A stretch of 64,000 nt of DNA from Moniliella sp. 'wahieum' (Eukaryota > Basidiomycota > Moniliellomycetes > Moniliellales > Moniliellaceae), in assembly GCA_003971905.1 (NCBI GenBank), contig RSEE01000121.1:1-64000 (forward strand), read 5' to 3'. Each line of letters opens with the position of its first letter. Position 1 is the stretch's first letter. Under the pieces are notes generated by a model. The model was not told where the DNA came from. It worked only from the letters and a program-made list of their open reading frames with translations, and did no database searches. Shown here piece after piece: positions 1-9,889 of this stretch. The translations under genes were made by a program, and so were the position numbers.

Positions 1-1265
1 AACCCTAACCTAATCCCTAACCCTACCCAAACCCTACCCAACCCAACCCGCCCTAACCCTAGGGGAGGGCCGAGGGTAGATAGCGAGCTACCCGAAGGGG
101 AGAGAGTTATGCCGAGGCGATAGCTCGCTAGGAAATCGTCCGCTCTATGCAGCATATGGCCTCCGTTCTCGATTGGACGCACCGTTGACAAGTTACACCC
201 ACCCATCCCTAACCCTACCACCCCGACCCACCCCACCCACCCTCCGATGGCCTCGACGATAGCTCGCTATAAAATCGTCCGCTCTATGCAGCATATGGCC
301 TCCGTTTCTCGATTGGACGCACCCTTGACAAGTTACACCCACCCATCCCTAACCCTACCCAACCCTACCCAACCCAACCCGCCCTAACCCTAGGGGAGGG
401 CCGAGGGTAGATAGCGAGCTACCCGAAGGGGAGAGAGTTATGCCGAGGCGATAGCTCGCTATAAAATCGTCCGCTCTATGCAGCATATGGCCTCCGTTTC
501 TCGATTGGACGCACCGTGACAAGTTACACCCACCCATCCCTAACCCTACCCAACCCTACCCAACCCAACCCGCCCTAACCCTAGGGGAGGGCCGAGGGTA
601 GATAGCTCGCTACCGAAGGGGAGAGAGTTATGCCGAGGCGATAGCTCGCTACCCGAAGGGGAGAGAGTTATGCCGAGGCGATAGCTCGCTACCCGAAGGG
701 GAGAGAGTTATGCCGAGGCGATAGCTCGCTACCCGAAGGGGAGAGAGTTATGCCGAGGCGATAGCTCGCTACCCGAAGGGGAGAGAGTTATGCCGAGGCG
801 ATAGCTCGCTACCCGAAGGGGAGAGAGTTATGCCGAGGCGATAGCTCGCTACCCGAAGGGGAGAGAGTTATGCCGAGGCGATAGCTCGCTACCCGAAGGG
901 GAGAGAGTTATGCCGAGGCGATAGCTCGCTACCCGAAGGGGAGAGAGTTATGCCGAGGCGATAGCTCGCTACCCGAAGGGGAGAGAGTTATGCCGAGGCG
1001 ATAGCTCGCTACCCGAAGGGAGAGAGTTATGCCGAGGCGATAGCTCGCTACCCGAAGGGGAGAGAGTTATGCCGAGGCGATAGCTCGCTACCCGAAGGGG
1101 AGAGAGTTATGCCGAGGCGATAGCTCGCTACCCGAAGGGGAGAGAGTTATGCCGAGGCGATAGCTCGCTATAAAATCGTCCGCTCTTTGCAGCATATGGC
1201 CTCCGTTTTCCCATCCGACGCACCGTTGAGAAGTTACACCCACCCATCCCTAACCCTACCCACCC
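1..1265. repeat. Telomere and subtelomeric repeat cap
   Basis: The first 60 bases are degenerate telomeric repeat, a mix of CCCTAA and CCCTACCC units, so the + strand reads inward from a chromosome end. Short telomere-like blocks recur near 205-220, 335-392, 535-571 and 1245-1260. Between them lies a subtelomeric unit that begins AGGGGAGGGCCGAGGG at 61, 392 and 573, with a truncated copy near 244-355. Each full unit carries a 40-bp element, then a segment with TCGTCCGCTCT and GCATATGGCCTCCG, then the telomere-like block. This is the usual architecture of a fungal chromosome end with interspersed telomere-like tracts. No gene is present. Confidence 0.93.
601..1158. repeat. Tandem array of a 40-bp subtelomeric unit, 14 copies
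   Basis: Fourteen head-to-tail copies of a 40-bp unit start at 601, 640, 680 and then about every 40 bases, the last at 1119. Copies are virtually identical; those at 601 and 1000 are 39 bp. The unit begins GATAGCTCGCTACCCGAAGG and ends GTTATGCCGAGGC. After 1158 the array runs into the ordinary flank (TATAAAATCG). Near-identity implies recent expansion or homogenisation by unequal exchange or replication slippage. It has no spacers, so it is not a CRISPR-type array. Confidence 0.97.
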
Positions 1266-2829
1266 CGACCCACAACACCCACCCTCCGATGGCCTCGACC
1301 GAGTACGACACCAAGGTTGAGCTATGCCCCAAACGACACCGAATATGGCGTCTGCCAGCTAGATCAGGAGGTGTGCTGAAAAAAAATATTTTTGCGTTGG
1401 GTGGTGGTGGTAGGTGGTGGGGACGGCCTTCCGGGTGGTGGTGGCGGCGGCGGGCGGCGGGCGGCGGCGGCGTTGCTATTTAATTAATGCCTGTCACCGT
1501 TGGGCGGTCACGGGTCAGGCCGGCGGGACGGAGCATCGTCACGTCAGGCCTGTCAGCGGTCGGGAGTCAGCGATCGCAAATAGGATCCGTACCAACTGTA
1601 GGCTGGAAACAAATAGAAATCGACACTAGTGTCAAATTGCATTTGTGGCCGTCAAATAATCGATCAGCCATACCAACTGTATCACTGAACATACGTCTAG
1701 GATTGAGGGGGCACCTTGAAGCAGTGTGGTCGGTGGTGACGCAAGGGGGGCACCGGCGGTGAGTACGGGTAGGGGCATTTTAAGTGGATGGAGGGACGCG
1801 TCGACGCGACTCTGTCATATGCCCGATACTTGGCGCAGCCAGCCCCCAGCCGTCACGTGCAGGTCAGGTCGGCGGGCAGTAGGGTTGCACATTTTCTTTG
1901 CACCCTCGCATATAGAACTAAGAGATTAGACGCGGGGCACGCAACGGCAGTGATCGATGATCTGTCTCAGTTCTGGATGCTATGTCTCAGTGAGCGCTCC
2001 CGCCAGCAGTCCGCGTCGTTAGAATCAGCTATTTGTCTCAACCAGCGCACCAGGCGGCAATTGTATGTCTCAGGGCGCGCACCAGGCTACAGTTGACCGT
2101 CTGAGCGGTCGCACCGGGATTGTACGAGTTGATTCTTATCGAGCGGTTACCCCTTCGCCAAATCATTAACATTCCGACTCTGGGAGCGCCGTCCTGACTA
2201 TGATACCAGTGGCAGAGATCTCAGCGATGGTATCCCCAGCCAAATCGCTAGGAGCTCTTCGGCCGGGGGTTCGTGTTGCTCAACAGCGAAGGGATCTTGT
2301 TTGAGGGTGTTCCTAACCCCGCCCCCCCTCCGCCGCTTGGCGCACATTCCAGGAAGCCAGGCTGACAGGTCCAGCACGAGTGACAAGAAGAACATACTTG
2401 CGGAGCAATGCATATCATGGACAGGGCTTAGGCCTTAGCGCTCAAGGCTGGGACAAAGAGGTGCGACTTGGCACTACTTGATCCATTGCATTTGACAGGA
2501 AGTTAATAATGTCTGAGATCCATTTCGATTAGTCGTACTGATGTAGTACCAGCCCCGGTGAGACATGAATACAGCTCGAGCTGTACATTGCCTCCGTGAC
2601 CGCACCGTTTTTTGTTCACGGAGAAGGAGTAGAGCCAAATCCATTCGTACGGATTGATCCGAGCGTTCGTAATTGGATCGCCCCCTCCATCACCATTTCC
2701 ATGCAGTGTGCTACTCTTTGCGCTCCTCTTACGCGCGGCCGATAAAGCGCCCTGCCTTCAATCATGTCTCGCTCGCCGGCCTACCAAGACACGGCACCCA
2801 AACTCGTACCCACATACTTCGCAAACGCG
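1266..2829. other. Subtelomeric DNA without a recognisable gene
   Basis: About 1.5 kb between the terminal repeats and the 3' side of the CRM1 gene. It holds a GGTGGTGG/GGCGGCGG-rich stretch near 1398-1470 and the dispersed repeat at 1702-1885. All open frames are short, lack family resemblance and overlap on both strands. I see no gene here. Confidence 0.7.
1702..1885 (+). repeat. Dispersed subtelomeric repeat, copy A
   Basis: About 180 bp that recur, at roughly 90% identity by eye, at 48297-48480 in the same orientation. Shared blocks include GGCACCGGCGGTGAGTACGG, GAGGGACGCGTCGACGCGAC and CATATGCCCGATACTTGGCG. Differences are small indels and substitutions. It has no coding features. It could be a subtelomeric family or part of a degenerate mobile element. 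Confidence 0.9.
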
Positions 2830-2872
2830 CTCTCTCTTTCTCTCTCTCTCCCTTTCTCTCTCTCTCTCTCTG
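2830..2872. repeat. CT dinucleotide microsatellite
   Basis: A pyrimidine tract made mostly of CT repeats, lying about 400 bp beyond the CRM1 stop codon. Open frames crossing it are low-complexity artefacts. Confidence 0.9.
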
Positions 2873-3284
2873 CCCTCTCCCACACCGATGCGTCTCGGAC
2901 AGTTGGACCACAACCAGATGAGACAATTAGACACGATGCATGGCTGCGAGCAAGGTACGCACGGGCAGGACAGCGGGAAAGTACAAAGTACAACGAAAAG
3001 AAAAGACAAGGGAACGCCCAGGTGCCCAGGGTGCCCAGGTGCCCAGGGTGCAAAGCCAACCCAACCGATCCCATGCTCCAAACCTCCAACAAACAACTCG
3101 ACGGGCGCAAAACGAAAAGGCGACTCGGGAGGGTAGGGAGGGGGGTGGTGGTGTTTGGTGTGTCGGTGCACGGGGCCCACAAGGGTATACCCTCAAGATG
3201 CGGGTGTAGATACGTACCCCTCCCCCCCCGCCCCAGCGAAAGGAATAGGAATAGGAGCTAGCCATAGAGCAGCTCCTGGATGAG

Positions 3285-6200
3285 TCATAACTCTTCGTCT
3301 TCGTCTTGCATTTGGGAGCTGACAGGCAAAAAAAAACCAAACACAAACCAAAAACGTTAGATCAACCTCTACGTTTGGCACTGTACCAAAGGGGAGAATG
3401 GAACCGGGGAGAAAGAGCACGAGCAAGGTGGGAAGCAAGGGGGGGAGGAAGGAAGGAAAGAGGGGAGGAAGGAAAGAAAGGAGGAAGAGTACATACGGTT
3501 TAAGCATTCCAGGGATCTTAGCTGCTTCTTCTTGTTCGGCCCTGACTTTAGCCTCCTTGTCATCTTCCAGCAGGTCGGCATTGTCCGACAAACTGCCCGA
3601 CTGTTCGCGCGAGGTGATGAGAAAGTCTCGCACCAGGGTACGGTACTTATTGATGTCCCCGGCTTGCTGGCACAGACCCGTGACGAACTGCTCAATGTAC
3701 ACCCTGCACACAAACAAGCCAACATCGATAACGAAAGGTAAGCATCCAGCATCCCACTCCTTCCCACCAAGCCAAGCCAAGCCAAGCCACGCCAAGATAA
3801 AAACAGGGGGAGGGGGGGAGGAAGGAAAGCCTGAACTGGATACGCACGGTTCAACATTAGGAAACGCATTAGTCAAGAGTTGAGCTGTGTACTGGCGAAT
3901 GTAGAGTTGGTTCGTGGCGCCTGCTTCGGGCGGTACGGTTTCCGACGCCGACCAAAGTGGTACATCGACCTTATCCTTCTCGATCAACTCAAAGATCTTG
4001 GCGAGCACAGCGCACTGTAACTTGAATCCGCTCTTGTGTTCCGTGTCGGTCATGACGGAGAACATGTCCTGCATAATGGGGAGCAAATAAGTTTGGTAAA
4101 ACACAGAGGCAAAGCTTGGGTCGGCTTTGGACGCCACGTTGCGCAAGAGGTCGTACAAGATGGTCAATCCGACCTCGGAAATGTCGCGCATAGTGTGCTT
4201 GATGGCCCACATGATGCTGTCCATAGTCAAGCGGAACTGGTCCGTCTCGAGCCCCAAGAGCGCAGGGAAACATTTCACGTTGATCGCGCGCAGCAGACGG
4301 AAAAAGCCCACGCGGTGCTCGGGGAACTCACTAAAATCATTCGAGATCATACTGAGTGTCGGGCCAAACACTGCCTCGAGCATCGGTGGGATTTGCTCGT
4401 TCAACAACGGTCCTAAACACGTCACGATCGTCGCCATCGTATTGAGTACTTCGGCCTCCCGTGCCGCAGGCGCATTGTCCCGATAGTCCAGCAGGATCGC
4501 ATCGAGCAACGACGGAATCACATTCGCGTGCACATACGCTTGGTCTGTCGTGCGCATCACAAACGTCTCGACCAACCGCAGAATCTCCTTTTGATCGTAC
4601 GCAGTAAGCGTACATGTACCGTCTTGGTCGCCAGCAGCCCATCGTTCAGCACCTTGAAACTAATCAACCCACTCACCGTCTTGTACACCTCGAGCGTCGC
4701 CACATGGTTTCGCTCCACCTGCGGGAGGAACGCGCCGCCCGCCGAGGTACAGGCAGCAACATTGGTTTTGAGCACGTTGGCAAGCACCTTGAGTTGCTGA
4801 TCATTGTCAAACACGGGCGTGTTGGCGTTGGCCTGGGCAATAATCTCGTCCCACGCCGTGTTGGGCACTTGCATCAGTTGGAAAATGAGTTTTTCCTGTG
4901 CGGTACGGTTGGGTTGGGCCGAAATCATGTACCCCACCGCCTCGTAAAACGTACACACTTGTTGTGGGGACAAATCCGCCGTCGTGACTGGCAAGACGCG
5001 TAGAATCTCCTCAATAAACGGCTCGGGCTCCCCCGCTTGGAACATGACAAAGTGCCGCCGACACTTTTGCGCAATCTTGAGAAAGGTATCGCACGCCATG
5101 TCCTGCACGCCTTCGTGGGTTTCGTGCATAAACTCAAAGTTCTTATTCACCACCGTCTTGAGGAACTTCCAATGCGTCTTGAGGAAGCGAGGATACTGGC
5201 CCACAATGTACATAATGTTGGACGCCACCACGGCCTTGTTATCTTTCCCGCGCTTCTTTTCGCACAGCCCCAGCAAGTCCTTGATGACCGTGACCAAGAA
5301 CCGCGTCTCGGTCTCTTCCGACATGGCACCCGAGATGGACCCAATGGCCCAACAGAGCGTGTTGAGTTGGTTCCAGCCCCATTCCGTCCCATCCACTTGC
5401 CGCGCCAACTTCTCCGTCATGATGTTTTCCGTGTCGAGCATATCGAGGTGCGTGAGGTAGACCAACACTTCGCGCATCGTTTTGTAAATCACCAACGCAT
5501 CACTCTCCTTCATAAACTCACGCACAATCTCCCCTTCCTCATTCTCCACAATCAACACTTCTTCCGGTTTGGCCATGCGCTCAATCATGACCAAGCGCAA
5601 GTTGGACAGCACGGACGCGTACCCGAATTTGCGTAACGGCGGCCCACCATTGTTGGGGTTCCCACTGCCCAACCCATTGCCCGTAATCACGTACCGACCA
5701 TTGACGATCATAGGGTAAAACCCATCCACCCGACACTCTTCCGAGAAGAGCTGGCGCACAAACTTGAGCCAGTACTCGAGACAGATCCGGAACACTTCTT
5801 TTTCCGGCACGCGCGTGATCTGGATCAGGTAAGCATGTGCACGTAGCAGCAACTCCCAGTGCTGCGTGTCTTGCTCCACCGCGTGCAGGTGAAGCGACAG
5901 GAAATTGCAAATGAACAGCGCCAAATTTAACGTCATCTCCTGCTCTTCGTCCGAACTGTCGGCATACACCGCTGCCAAATCGACCGAGGGCGGAATCATG
6001 CGCGTAATCGCTCCCATCACCACCTCAAACAGAACGAGAAACTTGGGCTCGTACTCGGGAATGCTCAATGCAGCCACCTCCGAAAGACACTTGAGCGTAA
6101 TGTTGCGGAACTCGGGCACCTCGAGAAACTGCAAGTCGAGCGATCGTCAGTGTCAGTCACAGTCTCACCCTCGTTTCCCGTGCCGCATCCGCATCTGCAT

Positions 6201-7125
6201 CTGCATCTGCACCTGGTATAGGTATCGGTACAGAGAGGCGCAGCAAGAATGCGTGGAACGTACCCTGGACAAAAGCGTATCAATGATGGTCGTTTCAAAG
6301 ATGAACCCGATCGGCATCCAGCCCAAGAAGCGCAACGTAGTTTCGAGTGTAGCCTTGATCAAGCTAGGTTTCTGAGCCTTCTCAAGTACCTGGGAGCAAA
6401 GCATAAACACCTCACTAAACTCGGCACACATCTGCCGCTTCAACGTCTCGGTCTTGGCATGCGTCATCTGCTCCGCACTAAAGTCAAACACTTCCTCCGA
6501 CAGCAGTCGTAAGATGGCCATGTTGTTCTCGCAAATCGGTAAACTCGCCTTGGACGACGCGACGATCTCAGAGATAAAGTTGGGCCACTTGTGCGGCCAC
6601 TCTTGCTTCAGGATCTGGGCAGAGAACAGAGGAGCACAGCCAGGTCAGGCAAGGGCCAGCGCAGAGTGAGCCGGACAGTGGGGGGAGACGTACCTCGATC
6701 AGCGTCATGTCGAGCTTGTTAATGTACGTTTTTTGGCGGCGGAGGTTGCTCTCGTCACTGGACTCGCTGATGATGGTTTCGACGATAAAGTTGCGGATGC
6801 CTGTGGGTGGGGGTGGGGAGGGAGTTAGACAGCAGGGAGAGAGAACACCCGAGAGATACATACCTTGCTGCTGGTCGGCCGGGAGGGTCTTCCAACGAGT
6901 GGCGATGAGGCGATCCAAGATCTGGAGGGCAAGGTACTTGGATTCGTTGCGAGAAGACTGCTGGAGGATAGCCGGGACGCGCTGCCAGGCATCGGGGTGC
7001 TGCTGGAACTGAGCCAGGAGCAGCTGGGCGTCACGCTGGGTGGCGCCAGAGCCCGTGTACATGGCAGCCACGACGGCGTCCAGCGCGCCCAGGTCCAGGT
7101 CGCGGCCAAAGTCGAGGATGTCCAT
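3285..7125 (-). CDS. CRM1: Exportin-1 (CRM1/XPO1), nuclear export receptor; one frameshift
   Basis: Karyopherin that carries leucine-rich NES cargo out of the nucleus with Ran-GTP. Six exons fit the family: 7125-6864, 6800-6694, 6614-6264, 6128-3848, 3703-3497 and 3318-3285. Donors are GTATGT, GTACGT, GTACGT, GTGCGT and GTATGT. The start MDILDFGRDLDLGALD matches the yeast N terminus; the end KPSQMQDEDEEL is the acidic tail. Hallmarks are ILKQEWPHKWPNFI (importin-beta N region), LLSEEVFDFS, ESDALVIYKTMREVLVYL and VQDMACDTFLKIAQK. The cysteine in DMACDTF should be the leptomycin B target, predicting sensitivity. With one base restored the product is 1080 residues, the normal length. Exon 4 breaks at the A4 run at 4589-4592: upstream reads TKTVHVRLLRTIK, downstream needs EILRLVETFVM, and one extra A joins them. 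The gene is essential in yeasts, so a sequence error is most likely. Confidence 0.96.
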
Positions 7126-7222
7126 GGTGGTGACGATGGCGGTGGCGGTGGCGATGGCGGTGGCGGTGGCGATGGCGGTGGCGATGGGGGTGGCGATGGC
7201 AGTGGCGATGGCGGGAGCGGTG
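7126..7222. repeat. Hexanucleotide microsatellite in the CRM1 5' leader
   Basis: Imperfect GGCGAT/GGCGGT hexamers (GCCATC/GCCACC on the coding strand) lie directly upstream of the CRM1 start codon. The CRM1 frame stays open through them to about 7359, so an Ala/Ile/Thr-rich N-terminal extension is formally possible. I place the start at 7125 because family members begin there. Copy-number variation here would alter the 5' leader. Confidence 0.8.
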
Positions 7223-7528
7223 GCCTCGCCCGGCCAGCATCCAGGCCGGATGCAAGGGGGCTGCACGCGTGCTGCACGGGGGCGCTGTGCTCGCGCGTGC
7301 GCTGCTGGTTTCAAATTGCATCGCCGTGAGGATTGCATAGTGAACGTTTGAACGTTCAACGCGACGTACGCACGTGCCCCCGGGGGGGGGGCGGGTGGTT
7401 ACCTAACCACTGTCGTGTGTCGCGTGCTATTGGGTTTTTTGGCCTACATCCAACATGCCTCGAGCATCTATCATGCAGCTAGTATGTAGTACTACCCATG
7501 GCCAGTGAATTGCACAACCCATCCACTC

Positions 7529-8758
7529 TCACGCGCCGTTCTGCGCCGCATCCACCTCGCGGCCAAACGTCAGGCCGTACCCGACCGCACCCGCGCCCGC
7601 CTCGAGCGCAGGCCACGACACGCCGGCCGTCGCCTTGGCCAGCACGATTTCCGTCTTGAACTTGCCGATGGTGTAGTGCGATGCAGCCGGGTCGACCGGG
7701 GCAAACGGCAGCAGTGTGCGCTGCACCCGCCGACGCACATTCGGTCGTCCCGCCACCGCAGGCAACCATAAGTCCACCTCTACCTTTTCTGCGCCAATCG
7801 TGATCTCCGACTCGGGCGGCGGCGCTGCCCCGCGCGCATACACACTCACAAATACTTTGTCGGGCGTCTCGTAGTGGTCCACCCGTGCGTCCACCTTCTC
7901 GTACGCCTCGGACCCTCGGGCGCAGCGCCCACGTACAGATGCCCATGCGACGACGTGGTGCATGGAGGAATCTTGAGGAAATCGTCAAAGTCCAGCACCT
8001 TGCGCTTGCAACACGACCAGCCCTGCAGCCACACAAAAGAAAAAGAAAAACATCCGTCCCGTCTGTCGTCAGTCTCCCGCTGCAGCAGCCATAACCAACT
8101 CAATGTCAATGTAGGGGAGTACCATACGCACCTTGGAGCCTTCATGGAAGATGGGGGTTCCCTTATGGTACAAGCACGTCTCTTTCGAGCGCACCCGTCG
8201 GCCCGAATCCGCTTCGGTTTCCGAACTGGCAAACCGATGGCCACACCCGGGCCGGAGACACGTACTTCCCTCGACCACTGCGCCCGGCTCATCCGCCTCG
8301 GCCGGGTCCTGCGGTTCGGGCAGTTCAGGCTTGGGGCCCTGCGCCTGCGCACGCTGCGCAGCACTCAAGCTAGCTCCAGCCAAGGGCTGGGTAACCGGCT
8401 GAGCAAGCGTCGGTTTGGTACCCGGTTGAGGTGCAGCGCCAGCACCTGCACCTGCACCTGCAGCGCCATACACTTCTTTCCCATCGGGCGTGACGTGGGA
8501 CGCACTGGCTTGGCTGGCGGCAGGCTTGGATGCCGTAGGAAGGACTTGCTTCTCGGTCGTGTGGGCGGGGGCAGTGGTGCACCCGGGTATGGCTAGGAAC
8601 TGGTCAAATTCCAGCACGGGCTTGTTCACTTCCTTGCAGCAGGACCACGATTTGAGCCCTTCGTGGAACACGGCCGTACCGGGGTGGTACACGCACGCTT
8701 CCCCCGGCCCGGACGGATCAAAGTCGGCGCCACAGCCGCGACGTGTGCAGGTGACCAT
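7529..8758 (-). CDS. CHORDC1: CHORD-CS cochaperone (RAR1/CHORDC1/CHP-1 family); one frameshift
   Basis: Zinc-binding Hsp90 cochaperone of the family that works with SGT1 in client assembly. Exon 1 is 8758-8132 (donor GTGCGT), exon 2 is 8022-7529. CHORD-1 fills residues 1-62 (CTRRGCGADF, ACVYHPG, FHEGLKSWSCC, FLAIPGC). An Ala/Gly/Pro-rich linker follows. CHORD-2 starts near residue 160 (CLRPGCGHRF, CLYHKGTPIFHEGSK) and crosses the intron into GWSCCKRKVLDFDDFLKIPPC, so the intron splits the second zinc domain. A CS domain closes the protein (SEAYEKVDARVDHYETPD, VEVDLWLP, IGKFKTEIVLAKA). The CHORD-2 and CS parts are one frame apart; one missing base in the C3 run at 7913-7915 (GGG on the coding strand) joins them. 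The corrected product has 373 residues, typical of the family. Confidence 0.93.
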
Positions 8759-9889
8759 GACGACGATTGGGATGGAGGTGGTGGGTGCGGGTGCTGATGG
8801 GCAGCTCGTGTCGTGTGCAATGCATCCTATTCAATGCCAATGCTAATCCCATCCCAGCCCTCGGGCCGCTTCTGGAAGAGCGTAGAAAGGCCGCTTACCT
8901 AACCCACCACGCACGGCGCCAGTGCCCACCGCCCACCCCGCCCCACCCGCCGACGCCCATCACGTGAGCGGCTGCTCGTCCCCTCCACGTCATCCCACCG
9001 ATCCAATCCTCCGTCAAGTCATCCTTCAGTTGAAGTTGAAGTTCACCCGTGGGGTCACGTGTGAGATGGGAGATGGGAGATGTGTTGACTGGGGGAAGCA
9101 GGATCCGTCGGGGTGGAGAAGAACCCTCTGATGTCCACGTCGCCATATATTGCCCCGAATAGTCGACACACCCTTAGCTAGATCTCGATGGTTAACGTCA
9201 TTGTTCGGTGTCACACCACCACTGGTGCTAGGTAATAACCGCGTAGGAGCGCCCACCACGTTGCGTCGCGAGTACGCGCGGTCTACGCGGACCTTTCTCA
9301 CATCTCACGCCCAGAGAGCGAGCGAGGGCGTGCGAAAAGCAACTACGACAGTACCTAGTAAGCGCGGAATATGCACATGCAATACGCCTCAAGTCATGAC
9401 TGACTAGGACTGAACTGAAGTCTGAGAAAAGGGGGATCCAACCGTCACTACTCACTGCGTTACACCGTCACAGGAAGAGAGAGAGAAAACAAAACGTATT
9501 GGGGGGGGGGGGTTGTATCGACGTCATCAAGGGGGGCACGGTTACCCTTGGTTTGCCAGGTAAGCAAACGGGGAGAGAGAAGGCAGCATCCGGCCGGTAC
9601 ATGGTGCAGCAGATTAAATCCAAATCCGCATTGCTGCATCTGACCGTCGCCTGTTGTGGTCCGTTTGGTAGCGGCCAAAAGGGAATAGGGAATACGAGGG
9701 GGAAAGAGACAAAGGGGGTGTATCCCCCGCCCCGCGTGCCCAACTGCTACACACCAAACCGGTGGCACATGTCACAATGGTGCCAATACGTTGGTAGCGG
9801 AAGGAGGGTGGGGGGGGGGGGGTAGGTAGAAACAAACAAAACCTTGCTGTTATTGTTGTCGTTGTTTTGTTTGGGGGAGGGGGATTCTT
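8759..9889. other. Intergenic region between the CHORD and OPT genes
   Basis: Gene-free. It contains the CHORD promoter side, with two CACGTG hexamers at 8961-8966 and 9056-9061, and the 3' flank of the OPT gene. Two poly(G) tracts lie at 9501-9512 and 9810-9822. Open frames are short and unconvincing. Confidence 0.6.

Noticed and set aside
601-1158. CRISPR-like array from regular 40-bp repeats
   Set aside because: Repeats are directly adjacent with no unique spacers, no cas genes are near, and the context is a eukaryotic telomere.
4590-4625. Mini-intron in CRM1 exon 4 to bridge the two frames
   Set aside because: The only GT-AG pair is about 33 nt and would delete the conserved VRLLRTIK segment; one missing A explains the break better.
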